Both the position numbers and the translations under genes were made by a program. 64,000 nt of DNA, taken from assembly GCA_963970005.1 (NCBI GenBank), contig CAXAMN010003969.1, positions 23,652-87,651 on the forward strand, in the 5' to 3' direction. This document shows, piece after piece, positions 54,561-64,000 of this stretch (its first letter is position 1; every line of letters starts with the position of its first letter). The stretch comes from Durusdinium trenchii. Taxonomy: Eukaryota; Sar; Dinophyceae; Suessiales; Symbiodiniaceae. The notes beneath the pieces are model-generated. The model saw only the letters and a program-made list of their open reading frames with translations, did no database searches and was not told where the DNA came from.

Positions 54561-56590
54561 CTCCCAAACAGGCTCACATCGACCGTCAACAATTGAGGCA
54601 GGATTTCAAGCTGCAGAACGAGAATTGGCAACTGTTTGAACACAAGATGCACGACTTGTTCCATCAGGTGACCGCTCCGACTGAATCCAATGCACTGGAC
54701 ACCTGCATGACAATAGAACAGAAGATTCGTGACCTTTGTGTCCTTCACTTTGCCACTAAACCTGTTGCCCGCTCGCTCTGTCCACAGGTACGATCCTTGA
54801 GCGCACAAATGTGGTTTGCTCGCCGTCAGCTCATGAGATCTCAGCCTTGCACCCTGACGGCCGTGTTTACGAGATGGAACCATGTCACCAAGTTTGCTAA
54901 GCTTCATAAGCTGATTCGTAAACAAAGTCGCCTGAATCGTAAGAATAGATTAACAACATTCCTTGAGGAAAGTGTGCCATTTGTCCTTCGCAATCAGATG
55001 CATGAATGGTACAGACGTGTCAGAACACTGTGTCCCAAACAACAATATCGTCGTATCCAGATGTTTGACCCCACAGGTGCTCCCATGTCACAGGACCAAG
55101 AACTTGATCGACTGGTTGAATACTTTCAGACATTATTCACGGATGTTCACTCCCCCCTTCATCACCCACCACCTTTGCAGACCCTACCGTTCACTGAGGA
55201 AGATGTACAACTTGAACTTGAAAGACACCAAGGCTCTGGCCTCAGACGGATTCCTTGCCCTGATTTGGAAGCAATTCGCACCACAGCTCACCCCCATCAT
55301 ATATGCATGCATTCGTCAAGCTTGGACCTCTGACCCATGCATCCCACCCACCAGATGGTCGACAGGCTGGTTGCACCTACTGCCCAAACCAAATAAGACT
55401 CCCAATAAACCTGAAGCACTTAGACCAATCTGTCTTCAGCACCCAGTTAACAAGATCATGTCCGGCATCCACTGCCGCCTCATGCAAATCTCACACGTAT
55501 CCTGCACTCAAGACCATGCCTTTGTACGCGTACATGGCATACCGAGGAACCAGAGACTGTCTGCTGACAATCTCACATCACTGCCGTGCAGTGAGAGAGA
55601 TGTGCCGAGTTCATGGCAAAGACCAGGCAAAACAAGGTCTGTGGGGAGGCTTGCAGATTTCGTTAGATATGGAAAAGGCCTTTGACACTATCAGCAGATC
55701 CATGGTCTCACGAGCACTCCATGTTTTCGACATGTCTGCAGACCTGCAGCACCTCGTGCATTCGTGGTTGGCCCCTCATAGGTACTGCATCTCCCATAAG
55801 GAATTGGTTGGAATGTTCCAAGCTTCAGGCGGCATTAAACAGGGATCAAAAGATGCCCCCTTCTTCTGGACCATTAGCATGTATCTCATCCTTCATGATC
55901 TTTTAGCCCAGTATGATCACGCCTGGATCACCAGTCACATCCTAATATATGCAGATGATATCCACCTGAGATGGATCATCACCTCACCGAGTGAGGGCCT
56001 TGCTGCATTGCACGACTTGTCATTCTTGCTTAGGGTGTTCCGAGCATATGGCCTTCGTTCAATCAACAGAAGAGCGTGGCTCTCACTCGCATGGTTGGCC
56101 GAGCGCTGAACCCGTTTCTCCGCCGATGGACTAGCAGACCTACAACAGGTCCTATACTGCACCTGCCAGATACAAGCCTGACGATCCCTCTCGTGAGCAA
56201 AACCTCATACCTCGGCACCATTGTGAGTTATAGAGCATGGGAAGCAAACACAGTTCGTCGCCGGATCACAGCAGCCCAAACGTGCTTTCGAATTCTCCGC
56301 AGGTGGCTTCTTGATAAGCATCATGACATCAAGATCCGAATTCGTTTGTACAACCAATGTGTTCTTCCCACTGTGCTGTATGGGGTATTTGAGATGGGCG
56401 TCACCTATAAAGGCAGTCAAGCCATCATTGGTATGATAAATAATCACCATCGACTGATTGCACATGCCCCTGTCCATCTCATTCGAATCCCCACCACAGA
56501 GTTCTTCACCTCGCTTGGACTTAGGCCTCCATGGATCGCACTGCAACAACACTTTCACAGACTCACGACAGCCTTGAACCACCGACGGGA
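54560..56590 (+). pseudogene. LINE reverse transcriptase
   Basis: Frameshifts near 55210, 55560 and 56060 break the gene, but the motifs read in order. ALASDGFLALIWKQF and TGWLHLLPKPNKTPNKPEAL then RPICLQHPVNK are motif 1 region. LDMEKAFDT (55665) is motif A. GGIKQGSKDAPFFW (55827) is motif B. LIYADDIHLRW (55942) is motif C, with the catalytic YADD at 55948. Thumb sequence follows: TSYLGTIVSYRAWEANTVRR and LYNQCVLPTVLYGV. The enzyme would copy the element RNA at the nicked target. Confidence 0.8.
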
Positions 56591-57848
56591 TTTTCTCCGC
56601 AGTTCGGCCATGGATGATTCAGTTGAAGATGTTTGTGTCACGATCCCAACATATCCTGAAGCACAAATCATCCCACCACTCCATGATTCCATGCACACGC
56701 CACAGGAACCTGTCCTTCGATGCCCGGAATGTGCTCGGGCCTTCACCCAGGCCAGTTCATATAAACGACATCTTAGGGAATATCACCAGATTCCATGTAA
56801 CCCAGATGACCTTTTTCTTCCTTTGCGAGATGCATTGGACGGCCACTCCACGTGCAGACATTGTTTGAAACAGTTCACTGACTTTTACAGATTGAGGGAT
56901 CACATCAATAAGAGAGTTTGTATGTCTTTTGACCCGACCAAGGACACCATTGTGCCGATCTGTGACCGACCAGATCTCCGCATGCATCTCAGATACAAGA
57001 GTATCCCAGGCTTGCTCCTCAACAAAGCCCTCATGAGTGAACTGGCCAATCATTGTGCCTACTGCCATTCAGCCATTGCTGCTAGATCGATTCGTAGACA
57101 TTACAAGGATGCTCATCCTCAGCTCCTGCAATATGAACAACTGCATCGAGCACAGGTGTACGGATTAGCACAACTTGGCTCCGGTAAGGGTCAATGCATA
57201 CTTTGTGAACAAGTAAGCAACAATGTCCAGAGCCATCAATGTGGAGTTCTCTTTCAACTCAGTGTCATGCTAGGGCAGACCTATGATGTGTCACATTTCC
57301 CAGTCATGCCCGTCATGCTCCGCACGTTGCCAGAAGACCGACCAGAGGAAGCTAGATCGTCACCTCGCCTGACCACGACCCAGACCACACAGGACGAGAG
57401 ACAGAGTGAATCTTCGAGTGCAATCCACAAGTCATCAGCATCCAGTTCCAAGCCTGAGCACAGTGGATCGACTAGTTTGCATAAATGCACTCGTTGTTAG
57501 ATGGTCTTCTTGTCCGCCACAGGTCTGACCCAACACATGCAAGACAGTCATGATTCCCCGAGTGATCCGACCACTGCACTTCCGGCTCAGGTCCAAAAGA
57601 AGTTGAAGACGTCCAGAACCATTCAACAGATGCTCGGCCTCCCACCAGCAGGACCAATTCCTGAGGCACCCAAGCAGTTCGAGTGCCCTCTGTGCCTTGA
57701 AACCATTGGCCGGAAAGCACTGATTGGGCATTTGCGCCGTGAACATCAGGCTGTTCACACGGGCGCCTTCTCGTTCGTTCCGGACCATGCCATGATTCAA
57801 GGTAGTGCCGTCATTGCCACAGTACCTTCACCATGGAACAGGCTTTGA
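56590..57848 (+). pseudogene. LINE C2H2-type zinc-finger region
   Basis: Fingers in order: CPECARAFTQASSYKRHLRE-YH (56718), CRHCLKQFTDFYRLRDHI-NKRVC (56857), CAYCHSAIAARSIRRHYKDA-H (57057), CILCEQVSNNVQSHQC (57198), then CTRC-stop-MVFLSATGLTQHMQDSH (57487) and CPLCLETIGRKALIGHLRRE-H (57684). The TAG at 57498 lies inside a finger, so it is a nonsense change within a longer original frame. Between fingers 4 and 5 the sequence is Ser/Thr/Gln-rich and probably disordered. Tandem fingers behind a LINE reverse transcriptase probably aid RNA or DNA binding. Confidence 0.72.
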
Positions 57849-59120
57849 TCACACATTTCAAACGTGGCTCCTGTCCGGTCCTGATTTGTCAGTGGGCCAA
57901 AGCACAGCATTTCGGCACCACCATGATAACCGAACCTGACCACAGAAGTTCGATGACTGATCACACCCTTCCCGCTTTGCTGCACAGGTACTTAGATCTC
58001 AGTCAGGCCGGAAGTGAGCATGATTCAGCGCCAGGTCCTGCATTCGACCTTGTGAGTCTTTGGCTTCCCATGCTATATGCTCCTTGTTGGACCCCACTGC
58101 AGGGAGTGACCTGGATTCGGTACACCACTGACTGGCTTTCGCACTTTCCAGAGATGCCACACACCAACTTTGTGACTGATCAGGCATTTGCCATGATTCG
58201 TGTACTTGGACATCAACCACCCCTTGCATGGGCCTGGACCTTGGACACTGAATGCATTCCTCACCAGCAATGGCATGCAGCTCCGGTTCATGAGTGCACA
58301 CATGATCAACTTGCCTTCATCAAACATATACTTGATCATCTTACACAGATCCTGGCCCAAAACGACTTGCATCAGTTGGCCCACCCTGCAGATGATGGAC
58401 CTGCAACAGACCGAAGACGATCAATCCTTCCAGGACTTGCTGATTGCTTGCCAAGAAGGCTTCAAGAGGCCACGACACGAGACCTCGTCCACAGGCCCTC
58501 CGAAGAATGGCCGCGAGCAGCGAAAAAGGAACTCGACCTCATCTACGAGCACCTCCGACAGCAGAGAAGGGGATTTGATCCAGATGCTGGGCCGCCTAGT
58601 CCTTCGACAGGAGGACACACTGAACCAGCTCGGACTGGATCGAAGCCTGATCCCCCCCCAATGTGGCAAGGGATCATTGGTGCCATCCCTGCTCGAACTG
58701 GGCAAGAAGTGGAACGCTCAGAAGCAGGCAGGGGAAACGACAACCTCTCTCCGACAGACCATGTTTCAGGCCGTGTTCACAGAGTTGATCAACCGGGCCA
58801 GCAAGCTGAACCTGACGGCAAAAGAAGACGCACTGGTCCAGGGCCCCAAGGCCAAAGGGATCCTGACCGATCTGAAATGGCAGTACTTGTCATGGAACCC
58901 GGAAGCCAAGGCCCTACAGCCGAACCAGAAGACTCCTCTGACGTCCGACGATGTATGTCAGACTCTCCGTCGGATCCATCAGCTGGGCGAGAACCCCAAT
59001 TTGGTGTTGAAATTTGCAGCTCTACGACCTTTGACGCAAGACAGTCTGCCGCAGGACGCCGCCATTGCCATCCCATGGGGGCTGGACGTGAGCCTCAGGG
59101 GTCCAGAAGCTCAAGAACTC
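57833..59120 (+). pseudogene. LINE linker region between fingers and USP domain
   Basis: The first part (57833-58440) reads ALITHFKRGSCPVLICQWAK then Trp/Leu-rich sequence (GPAFDLVSLWLPMLYAPCW). Near 58390 the frame changes to QQTEDDQSFQDLLIACQEGF, FKRPRHETSSTGPPKN and LGRLVLRQEDTLNQLGLDRS. It goes on to a Lys/Gln-rich helical region (LLELGKKWNAQKQAGET) and ends at the inserted element (LRGPEAQELR, 59100). No named domain is recognised. It probably connects the zinc fingers to the protease-like domain in the original polyprotein. Confidence 0.5.
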
Positions 59121-59439
59121 CGGGCGCCGGCCACGCGCACGTTCCCTTGCCGGAGGCCTTCGGTTGGTAACCGAAGGTTATATACGCTCGCGCCCCCTGC
59201 CGCCGACCCTTTTGGTCGACTTCCGCCCGACCCCCGGTCGACCTCAGGTTAAATCCGGTCGACAGATTTTTATGTCATTTATATTTTATCTACCACCATG
59301 ATTGTGCATGATGTGGAAAACATCGTTTTTTTACAGTGTTTCGTGGCCTTCGGCGGATACGACTTTTGCCTAACAGGGCGCCGGTGGTGTCGGTTATGCG
59401 TGCCGCGCGGACAGGCTTAATCGACATTTCGTGGGTGTT

Positions 59440-59760
59440 GGGCACATAAGTTGCCTAACATATCCCTAACATAGGCCCAAGATAGCCAACATATCCCCAA
59501 CGTATGCCCAACATAGCCTCCAAGATGGCTCAACATAGGGCCAACATAGGCCAACATGGGGCCAACATACGCCAACATAGGCCTAACATAGGCCCAACCT
59601 AGGCCAACATAGGCCTAACATAGGCCAACCTAGGCCCAACATAGGCTCAACTTGGGCCCAAGATGTGCCCAACATAGACCACATGGGCGCAACTTGGCCC
59701 AACCTAGGGCCAAGATACGCACCAGATAGCTTAACTTTGCTCAATATAGGCCCCACCAAG
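59440..59760 (+). repeat. CCCAACATAGG tandem minisatellite
   Basis: About 25 imperfect 10-12 base units (ggcccaacataggcc) lie in a row. Variation between units is mostly single substitutions. Confidence 0.9.
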
Positions 59761-59764
59761 TCTC

Positions 59765-59766
<2 letters not shown>

Positions 59767-59813
<47 letters not shown>

Positions 59814-59848
59814 CAGAGAGACAGAGAGACAGAGAGACAGAGAGAGAG
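59767..59848 (+). repeat. (AG)n/(AGAC)n microsatellite
   Basis: AG repeats, then 'agacagag' repeats. Confidence 0.95.
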
Positions 59849-59925
59849 CGGGGAACCAGCCCTGCACATACCCAAACCCAAATAGGCCGGCGCCCGGCTG
59901 TCAGGCGTAAGCCTCATAAATCCAT

Positions 59926-60912
59926 ATGCTCCTGCTCAAGTTGGCCGGCAACGGCATTACACAACTCATCCTTATGAGGATGCGGCAAACCACGTTGCAG
60001 AGATCGCCACTGGCGGTTGCAATCTCCCACAGATTGCGCAAGTCCTGAGAGGCATCATGACGACAAGCCTCATGAACCCACACTTTGCTGGCTCAGGTAT
60101 GGACCACCCTTTTGACGACACCGCTCGAGCTTGATACTTGGGGAGCATGGACGCAGTCGATTTTGTGCATGTTCACAACACATGCTGGGGAGGCTCACAA
60201 TCCATGCCAAGCTTCGATTTTAGGTAGCATGATCACAGAATGGTTCACCTCTCATGCCATGACTGCGCAACATGACGCAGGAGAGTTTGCAAGTTGGATG
60301 CGAGCTCAGATGTTTGAAAAGAAGCTGATGCCTGAAGGGATCCTCACGATCCATGCATGGGATACACGACTGTTCACCACCACGGAAGACAGCGGTTCCC
60401 TCATTGCCCCCATCGTCCTTCGTGACTTGCCTGAGGTCCCAACGACTCTGCAAGAGGTGATCCAGCAGTGGCATCACCACGGACCCTGGTTGAACGGGCT
60501 GAGAACCGCAAGCTCCTGGGTTTGTTTGCAACTGGAACGCCATCCAAGGTTGCACCACCGCCACCGTCAGGCCATCAAATGGGACCGGAACAGCATCCAG
60601 CTACCTGTTTTTGATGGCTACAATCACTGCTCCATCACCTGGACGGAGTATCAGATCGTGGCCGGTGTCCTTCACATTGGCAGCTCTCCAGTTGAGGGCC
60701 ACTACCAGGCCGTTTTGTTCAACTCCGGAGCTGGCCTTCTGTGCGATGATAGTTGCAGGCCCCGACGCCTCACTCGTGATAGGTCCTTTTATGAGAACAT
60801 CTACCTGATCTGGGCGGCCCCGATGGCTGCCCTTTGCCCTGAATATCGACGTCCGCTTCCATGGCCTCCAGCAGATACCATCGGCAATCTCATCTTTGAA
60901 CACTTAGGTTGA
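59926..60912 (+). pseudogene. LINE ubiquitin-specific-protease-like domain
   Basis: The first part reads MLLLKLAGNGITQLILMRM then TLQRSPLAVAIS, the last piece of the linker. A stop and frame change follow. From 60085 one frame stays open to 60912. QHDAGEFASW (60269) matches the USP 'QQDAxEF' box. VCLQLERHPR (60523) matches 'LxLQLKRF'. YQIVAGVLHIG then GHYQAVLF (60648-60712) match the His box 'GHYxA'. The catalytic Cys should lie just before THTLLAQVWTTLL, where this copy has TGA (60071). The protein would cleave ubiquitin-like modifiers, but this copy is inactive. The family match is good in three separate motifs. Confidence 0.65.
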
Positions 60913-61007
60913 GAACGCTTTGCACTTGATGGGCCTTCGATCCTCACGAAGGAACCACAACTAGTTTGTGCGGCCCAACACGGGCGGATCGACCTCGACC
61001 GCCGGCA

Positions 61008-61026
61008 GATGAATGAATGAATGAAT
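61008..61026 (+). repeat. LINE 3' tail, (GAAT)n
   Basis: Four units of 'gaat' follow the GC-rich 3' UTR ('gaccgccggcagat') and are followed by AT-rich host DNA. Short tandem tails of this kind mark the 3' end of many LINE clades. Confidence 0.65.
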
Positions 61027-62430
61027 ATTATATATTATATATATATATTTTTTAAAAACTTGTATAAGATTTTAATATATATTGGATATTAATATTTATA
61101 TAATTATTATTATGATAGATTGGGATACGATCGAATAAAAATATACGGATTTCTGAAGCAAAATGATCGAAATAATCCGATTATTCATTGGATTTTATTT
61201 TTTCGTTTTGATTCCCTTATAATTGGTCTAGGGTTTCCGTCGCGGTCCGGACTTTTTCCTAAATAATTGAATTCATTTTATATATTTCGATTTTTAAATG
61301 GAAAAAACATAATGTAATTGTTTTGTAATAAACATATATACCATTAAATAATTCTATTACGTTCCGACGTGGTGTTTACCATAGACAACTTTGATTTATT
61401 TCGAGTTTGTTCGTAACGACCGGCTCTGGGTCTATAATTTCTCATTTCGTTCTTACGTACTTATGGAATATTTTTTTACGCACCATAATATTTTTAAAAA
61501 ATAATTATATGCGTCAACGCAATACTTATGTTTGATGCTTTGATAGAGTATATTTGTGTGGCAATACTGCATTAATAAAACTTCAATATATTTGATGTTT
61601 TGAAAGTGTATATTCATTATTCTGGTTTGTTGTAACTGCGTCGGTCACTTGCTCCATATTCTGAATAACCTTCTGTTCGAATTGCCTTTTGCAACTTCAA
61701 AGAAAGGTCTTGGAATTATTGGCAAATGCGAAACAACTTCGTGTAAACTAGCATTATCAGACTATACGGTGCTCTTGCAAGCATTATGGACATCGCACAA
61801 TATTGTATATAAATTGGAGACAACTTCTTGCATAGAAATATTATGAAAAGAAAGAAATTTCTTTGCAAGCACGAATTGGGTTTTCTCAAAGTTGATGGTG
61901 CCCTAATCAACTCGATTTTCAATTCTTTACCATAGCAATTCTGCTGCTGCTGCCATTTTGCCACTAGCGTGGCCCGGCAGAGGCGCAACTGCTTCCGGGG
62001 ATCACAATCTTGAAGTCATAAATAGCCGAAATAATGCTAGGCACGGTATATATTCGCGATATCAATTTTGCTTTCCAAAATTACCAAAGTAACGTAAATA
62101 CTTTCGGTTCTCATGGTCTGGAAAACCTGAATTTTTTCTACCGATCGTTTGCACTGTTTGTTGTTTGCCTTCCTGGTTTTTACCGTGGGTTTGTCCACGA
62201 GTTTTGCGACCAGATTGGAAGGCGAAGCTAAAGGCCAAGGAGATTGCTACCTTGCCCTTACAGGAGGACCCAGCTGAAAACATACGATCCAATAGCTTAT
62301 CAAATATACACTAAAATATTATAATCTGTATGGTAGACTTATATACTATATTCAGGAATATGCTATCGGCATGGTGCCTCAGACCTCTCGACCAAGGGAC
62401 CGAGTTTAGCGTCATTCTGGATGGATTTGG
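61027..62430. other. AT-rich region, no gene seen
   Basis: A/T-rich sequence with short 'aatatattt' and 'tatatat' runs; GC content rises after about 61900. Two imperfect copies of 'aatatatttgatg' and 'gtatattcattatt' phrases lie near 61540-61620. No reading frame above about 90 codons and no family match. Confidence 0.4.
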
Positions 62431-62442
62431 GCTGGATTCTGA

Positions 62443-63015
62443 ATGGATTTGCGCTGCTTTGGAATGATGTCTGGGCGTCCTGTCACCCCTGCTGCCGTGC
62501 CCGCCCTTGGCTGGCTGCAGGCAGCTTGGCGGGCCGCACTCGCGTCGCATGCGGTATGCTGCCATTGCACTGTGACTTTGGCCTCCAGAATTTTGATTCA
62601 CGATCATCACTGGGAGACCGTCCAATTGTGCGGTCCTATGCTGACACTGGCTTGTGCATATGCGGTGCTTACGGGTGGCCGTGGCATCTGTCGCTTGCTG
62701 CGCGACCGCCTATGTGATGCATCGGCATGGACAACAGCGGCTTGGTGCATCGCATATCTAGCCACGATCGACTCGGACATGGTGTGGGGACAGACGGCAG
62801 GTATTCCTCGGTATCCGCATGCAGAGCATCTTGAGCCAATAGATGAGATGCCAGACATTGCACACGAGCCCGATGGTGACGACGGTGACTTCGGTCCTTC
62901 AAAACAGAACTTCAATGGTGGGATCGTTTCCTTCGTCTACTTTCGACTAGTACGTGTCTTTCACTCGGTTCCTTTTGGAGTGCTTGGCCGCTGCGCAATC
63001 GTCCTCCCTCTTTAG
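62443..63015 (+). CDS. 190-aa open frame, unknown
   Basis: The frame begins (TTG or ATG 62467) MSGRPVTPAAVPALGWLQA and stays open to TAG 63013. Residues 20-110 are Ala/Leu/Cys-rich and include a possible membrane segment (TLACAYAVLTGG); an acidic stretch follows (EPDGDDGDFGPS). Length without stops in a GC-rich region is weak support. It lies between two retroelements, so it may be an untranslated or unrelated piece of either. Confidence 0.25.
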   Translation: MDLRCFGMMSGRPVTPAAVPALGWLQAAWRAALASHAVCCHCTVTLASRILIHDHHWETVQLCGPMLTLACAYAVLTGGRGICRLLRDRLCDASAWTTAAWCIAYLATIDSDMVWGQTAGIPRYPHAEHLEPIDEMPDIAHEPDGDDGDFGPSKQNFNGGIVSFVYFRLVRVFHSVPFGVLGRCAIVLPL

Positions 63016-63019
63016 AAAT

Positions 63020-64000
63020 TCATTACGGCTGCGTGAGCCTCAAGCACTCTGCAGGAGGAATCTTTCCGAAAGACGGGTTATACTCCTTTGAGACCTTCTT
63101 GGTCTTCACCTCTTGGTCCAATTCCATGGCAGTGTCCATGAGCTTGTAGAGGACGATGAAGGGAAGGTCCTCGAGGTCGATCTCTAAGCGATTCTTTTCC
63201 TCAAATAAGTCGAACTTGCCCTTGCTGAGGTCGTCGGCAGGTTCATTCTGCTCCCTGGGACCCAAGCTTTATTTATCTAGCTGACAGGCCAATTCCATCA
63301 GCATCAACGAAGCCGGGAAGCGGGTCGCGATGAACCGATCGAGCAGGTAGGCATTGCTCAAATTATCCGTGAAACCGGTGATTGCTGCTCGTCCTGCCCC
63401 GGCCTGTCACTGCCAGGAGCTCAGATGTTGAAATCGTTTTGAAAGGTTCGCCCTTCATGTGCAAGTAAGGTGCATTTTTGCGATTTAATTTCACGTGGAA
63501 CCAACGAGCTTTCTTGGCGTCTGTGGTTTCTGAAGTCTCCCAACCTCCGATGGCCACTCCTGTTTGGTCGGCCATGGCATCGACCCTGAAAACCTCCCCC
63601 AAAACATTTGGTTCAATCGAAAATCGACGCATGGGCTCCGAGCCTATCATCTCTTCGAAGAACCTAATAGCTAACTTCCTGGCCAAATGAAGCTCGAAAT
63701 ATCCTCCTCCCGGAACCCGAGAACTAGCAGCATAAAGAGATGCCAGAAATGGGCGTGCGTACTTGGCTGCGCCTGCCAGAAATCCCATGCGCCCAAGGCC
63801 GGCCAGCATCTTGCCCACCGTTCTGGCCCACTGCGATCACTGCCTCAACCATTTCAGCTTCTTCTCGCTGATGCCCAGGCACCAACCCTTTATGTCCAAG
63901 GAGTAGCCAATCCACTCCACCCGCCAACCTCCTCGGGTCTTGGCCCAAGACAATGGCACCTCCATCAGATCGAGGAAGAGGAACATACCTAAAATCCAAT
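63020..64000 (-). mobile_element. Truncated minus-strand retroelement
   Basis: The coding relic described at 63023-63990 runs off the window end. No long terminal repeat or tail was seen downstream (below 63020). One nonsense codon and at least two small frame changes mark it as inactive. Confidence 0.6.
63023..63990 (-). pseudogene. Retroelement reverse transcriptase 3' end and RNase H (minus strand)
   Basis: Read on the minus strand from the window edge: LFLDLMEVPLSWAKTRGGW and EWIGYSLDIKGWCLGIS form the RT palm-thumb border. Next is a TGA at 63837 where WLRQW would be expected, then LGRMGFLAGAAKYARPFLAS. The RNase H residues follow: RVDAMADQTGVAIGGW, ISTSELLAV, TDNLSNAYLL after a frameshift at about 63365, and PREQNEPADDLS (63210). 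These supply the D-E-D-D catalytic set. It ends with FDLFEEKNRLEIDLEDLPF and a stop at 63023. The 'SWxKTRGG' and 'PREQNxxAD' phrases suggest a DIRS- or Ngaro-like element, but no tyrosine recombinase is visible. The 5' part is outside the window. Confidence 0.65.

Larger units (their letters stand above)
59121..59896. mobile_element. 776-base GC-edged insert in the LINE
   Basis: The ends are exact 12-base inverted repeats: CGGGCGCCGGCC at 59121 and GGCCGGCGCCCG at 59885. LINE frames stop at the left edge (PEAQEL) and resume past the right edge (MLLLKLAGNGITQ, 59926). The interior holds a GTCGAC-rich segment (59165-59275), a CCCAACATAGG array and an (AG)n tract, with no transposase. It looks like a non-autonomous element, or repeats captured between short GC palindromes. 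No target-site duplication was found. Confidence 0.55.
53480..61026 (+). mobile_element. Non-LTR retrotransposon (LINE) with zinc fingers and a USP-like domain, decayed
   Basis: Domains lie in this order on the plus strand: basic leader, APE-type endonuclease, reverse transcriptase, LINE thumb region, at least five C2H2/C2HC fingers, charged linker, and USP-like domain. It ends in a (GAAT)4 tail at 61008-61024. The copy is full length or nearly so (about 7.5 kb, or 6.8 kb without the 776-base insert). At least eight frameshifts or stops make it inactive. The 5' end is not defined. Confidence 0.75.

Noticed and set aside
57999..58384. Minus-strand ORFs over the LINE linker
   Set aside because: Shadow frames of a coding-like plus strand.

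Overview
The window looks like nuclear DNA of a dinoflagellate, probably of the Symbiodinium group. No long host reading frame exists. Protein-like signal comes in short pieces bounded by AG|G acceptors, and at least one clear GC-AG intron lies inside an ankyrin-repeat gene (2553-2805). The rest is dense with simple repeats, short tandem arrays and dispersed repeat families. Large decayed retroelements carry zinc-finger and deubiquitinase domains of a kind I associate with dinoflagellate genomes. Three 10-base N gaps (19168, 33188, 52058) mark scaffold joins. I saw no rRNA, tRNA, CRISPR array or bacterial-type operon.

Layout. 1-29600 is host repeat and intron-rich sequence with scattered candidate exons: ankyrin at 2.6 kb, a CxxC/CxxC exon at 13.1 kb, acidic 'RWAD' exons at 16.8-17.7 kb and Lys/Gly-rich exons at 20.8-21.3 kb. 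Repeat arrays occur at 7.4, 8.3, 9.1, 9.7, 13.7, 18.6-19.7, 20.1, 22.0 and 22.3 kb. 29620-30590 is a tandem duplication that forms the left flank of the main element.

30.9-41.8 kb is the most notable region: an AT-rich integrated virus-like element resembling Polinton-like viruses. In order on the + strand it holds a broken major-capsid-like gene (about 540 codons), four short intact ORFs of unknown function, and a broken family-B DNA polymerase joined to a superfamily-1 helicase. It ends in a 1.1-kb AT-rich array in which a 46-base core recurs five times in alternating orientation. A 2.06-kb transposon with 34-base terminal inverted repeats, itself holding a 440-base foldback, interrupts the capsid gene. 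Related host repeat sequence lies on both sides of the element (29620 and 41930).

42-53.3 kb returns to host sequence, with acidic exons (43.1-43.6 and 51.2 kb), Arg/Glu-rich exons (46.7-48.0 kb) and a triplicated 290-base repeat (52.1-52.8 kb). 53.5-61.0 kb is a decayed LINE: APE-type endonuclease, reverse transcriptase with YADD, a series of C2H2 zinc fingers, a charged linker, and a C-terminal ubiquitin-specific-protease-like domain, ending in a (GAAT)n tail. It is interrupted by a 776-base GC-rich insert with 12-base inverted termini. 63.0-64.0 kb is the 3' end of a second retroelement on the minus strand (reverse transcriptase tail plus RNase H), cut by the window edge.

The capsid, polymerase-helicase, LINE and minus-strand retroelement genes all carry several stops or frameshifts, so these copies look like relics. 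The four small viral ORFs are uninterrupted.
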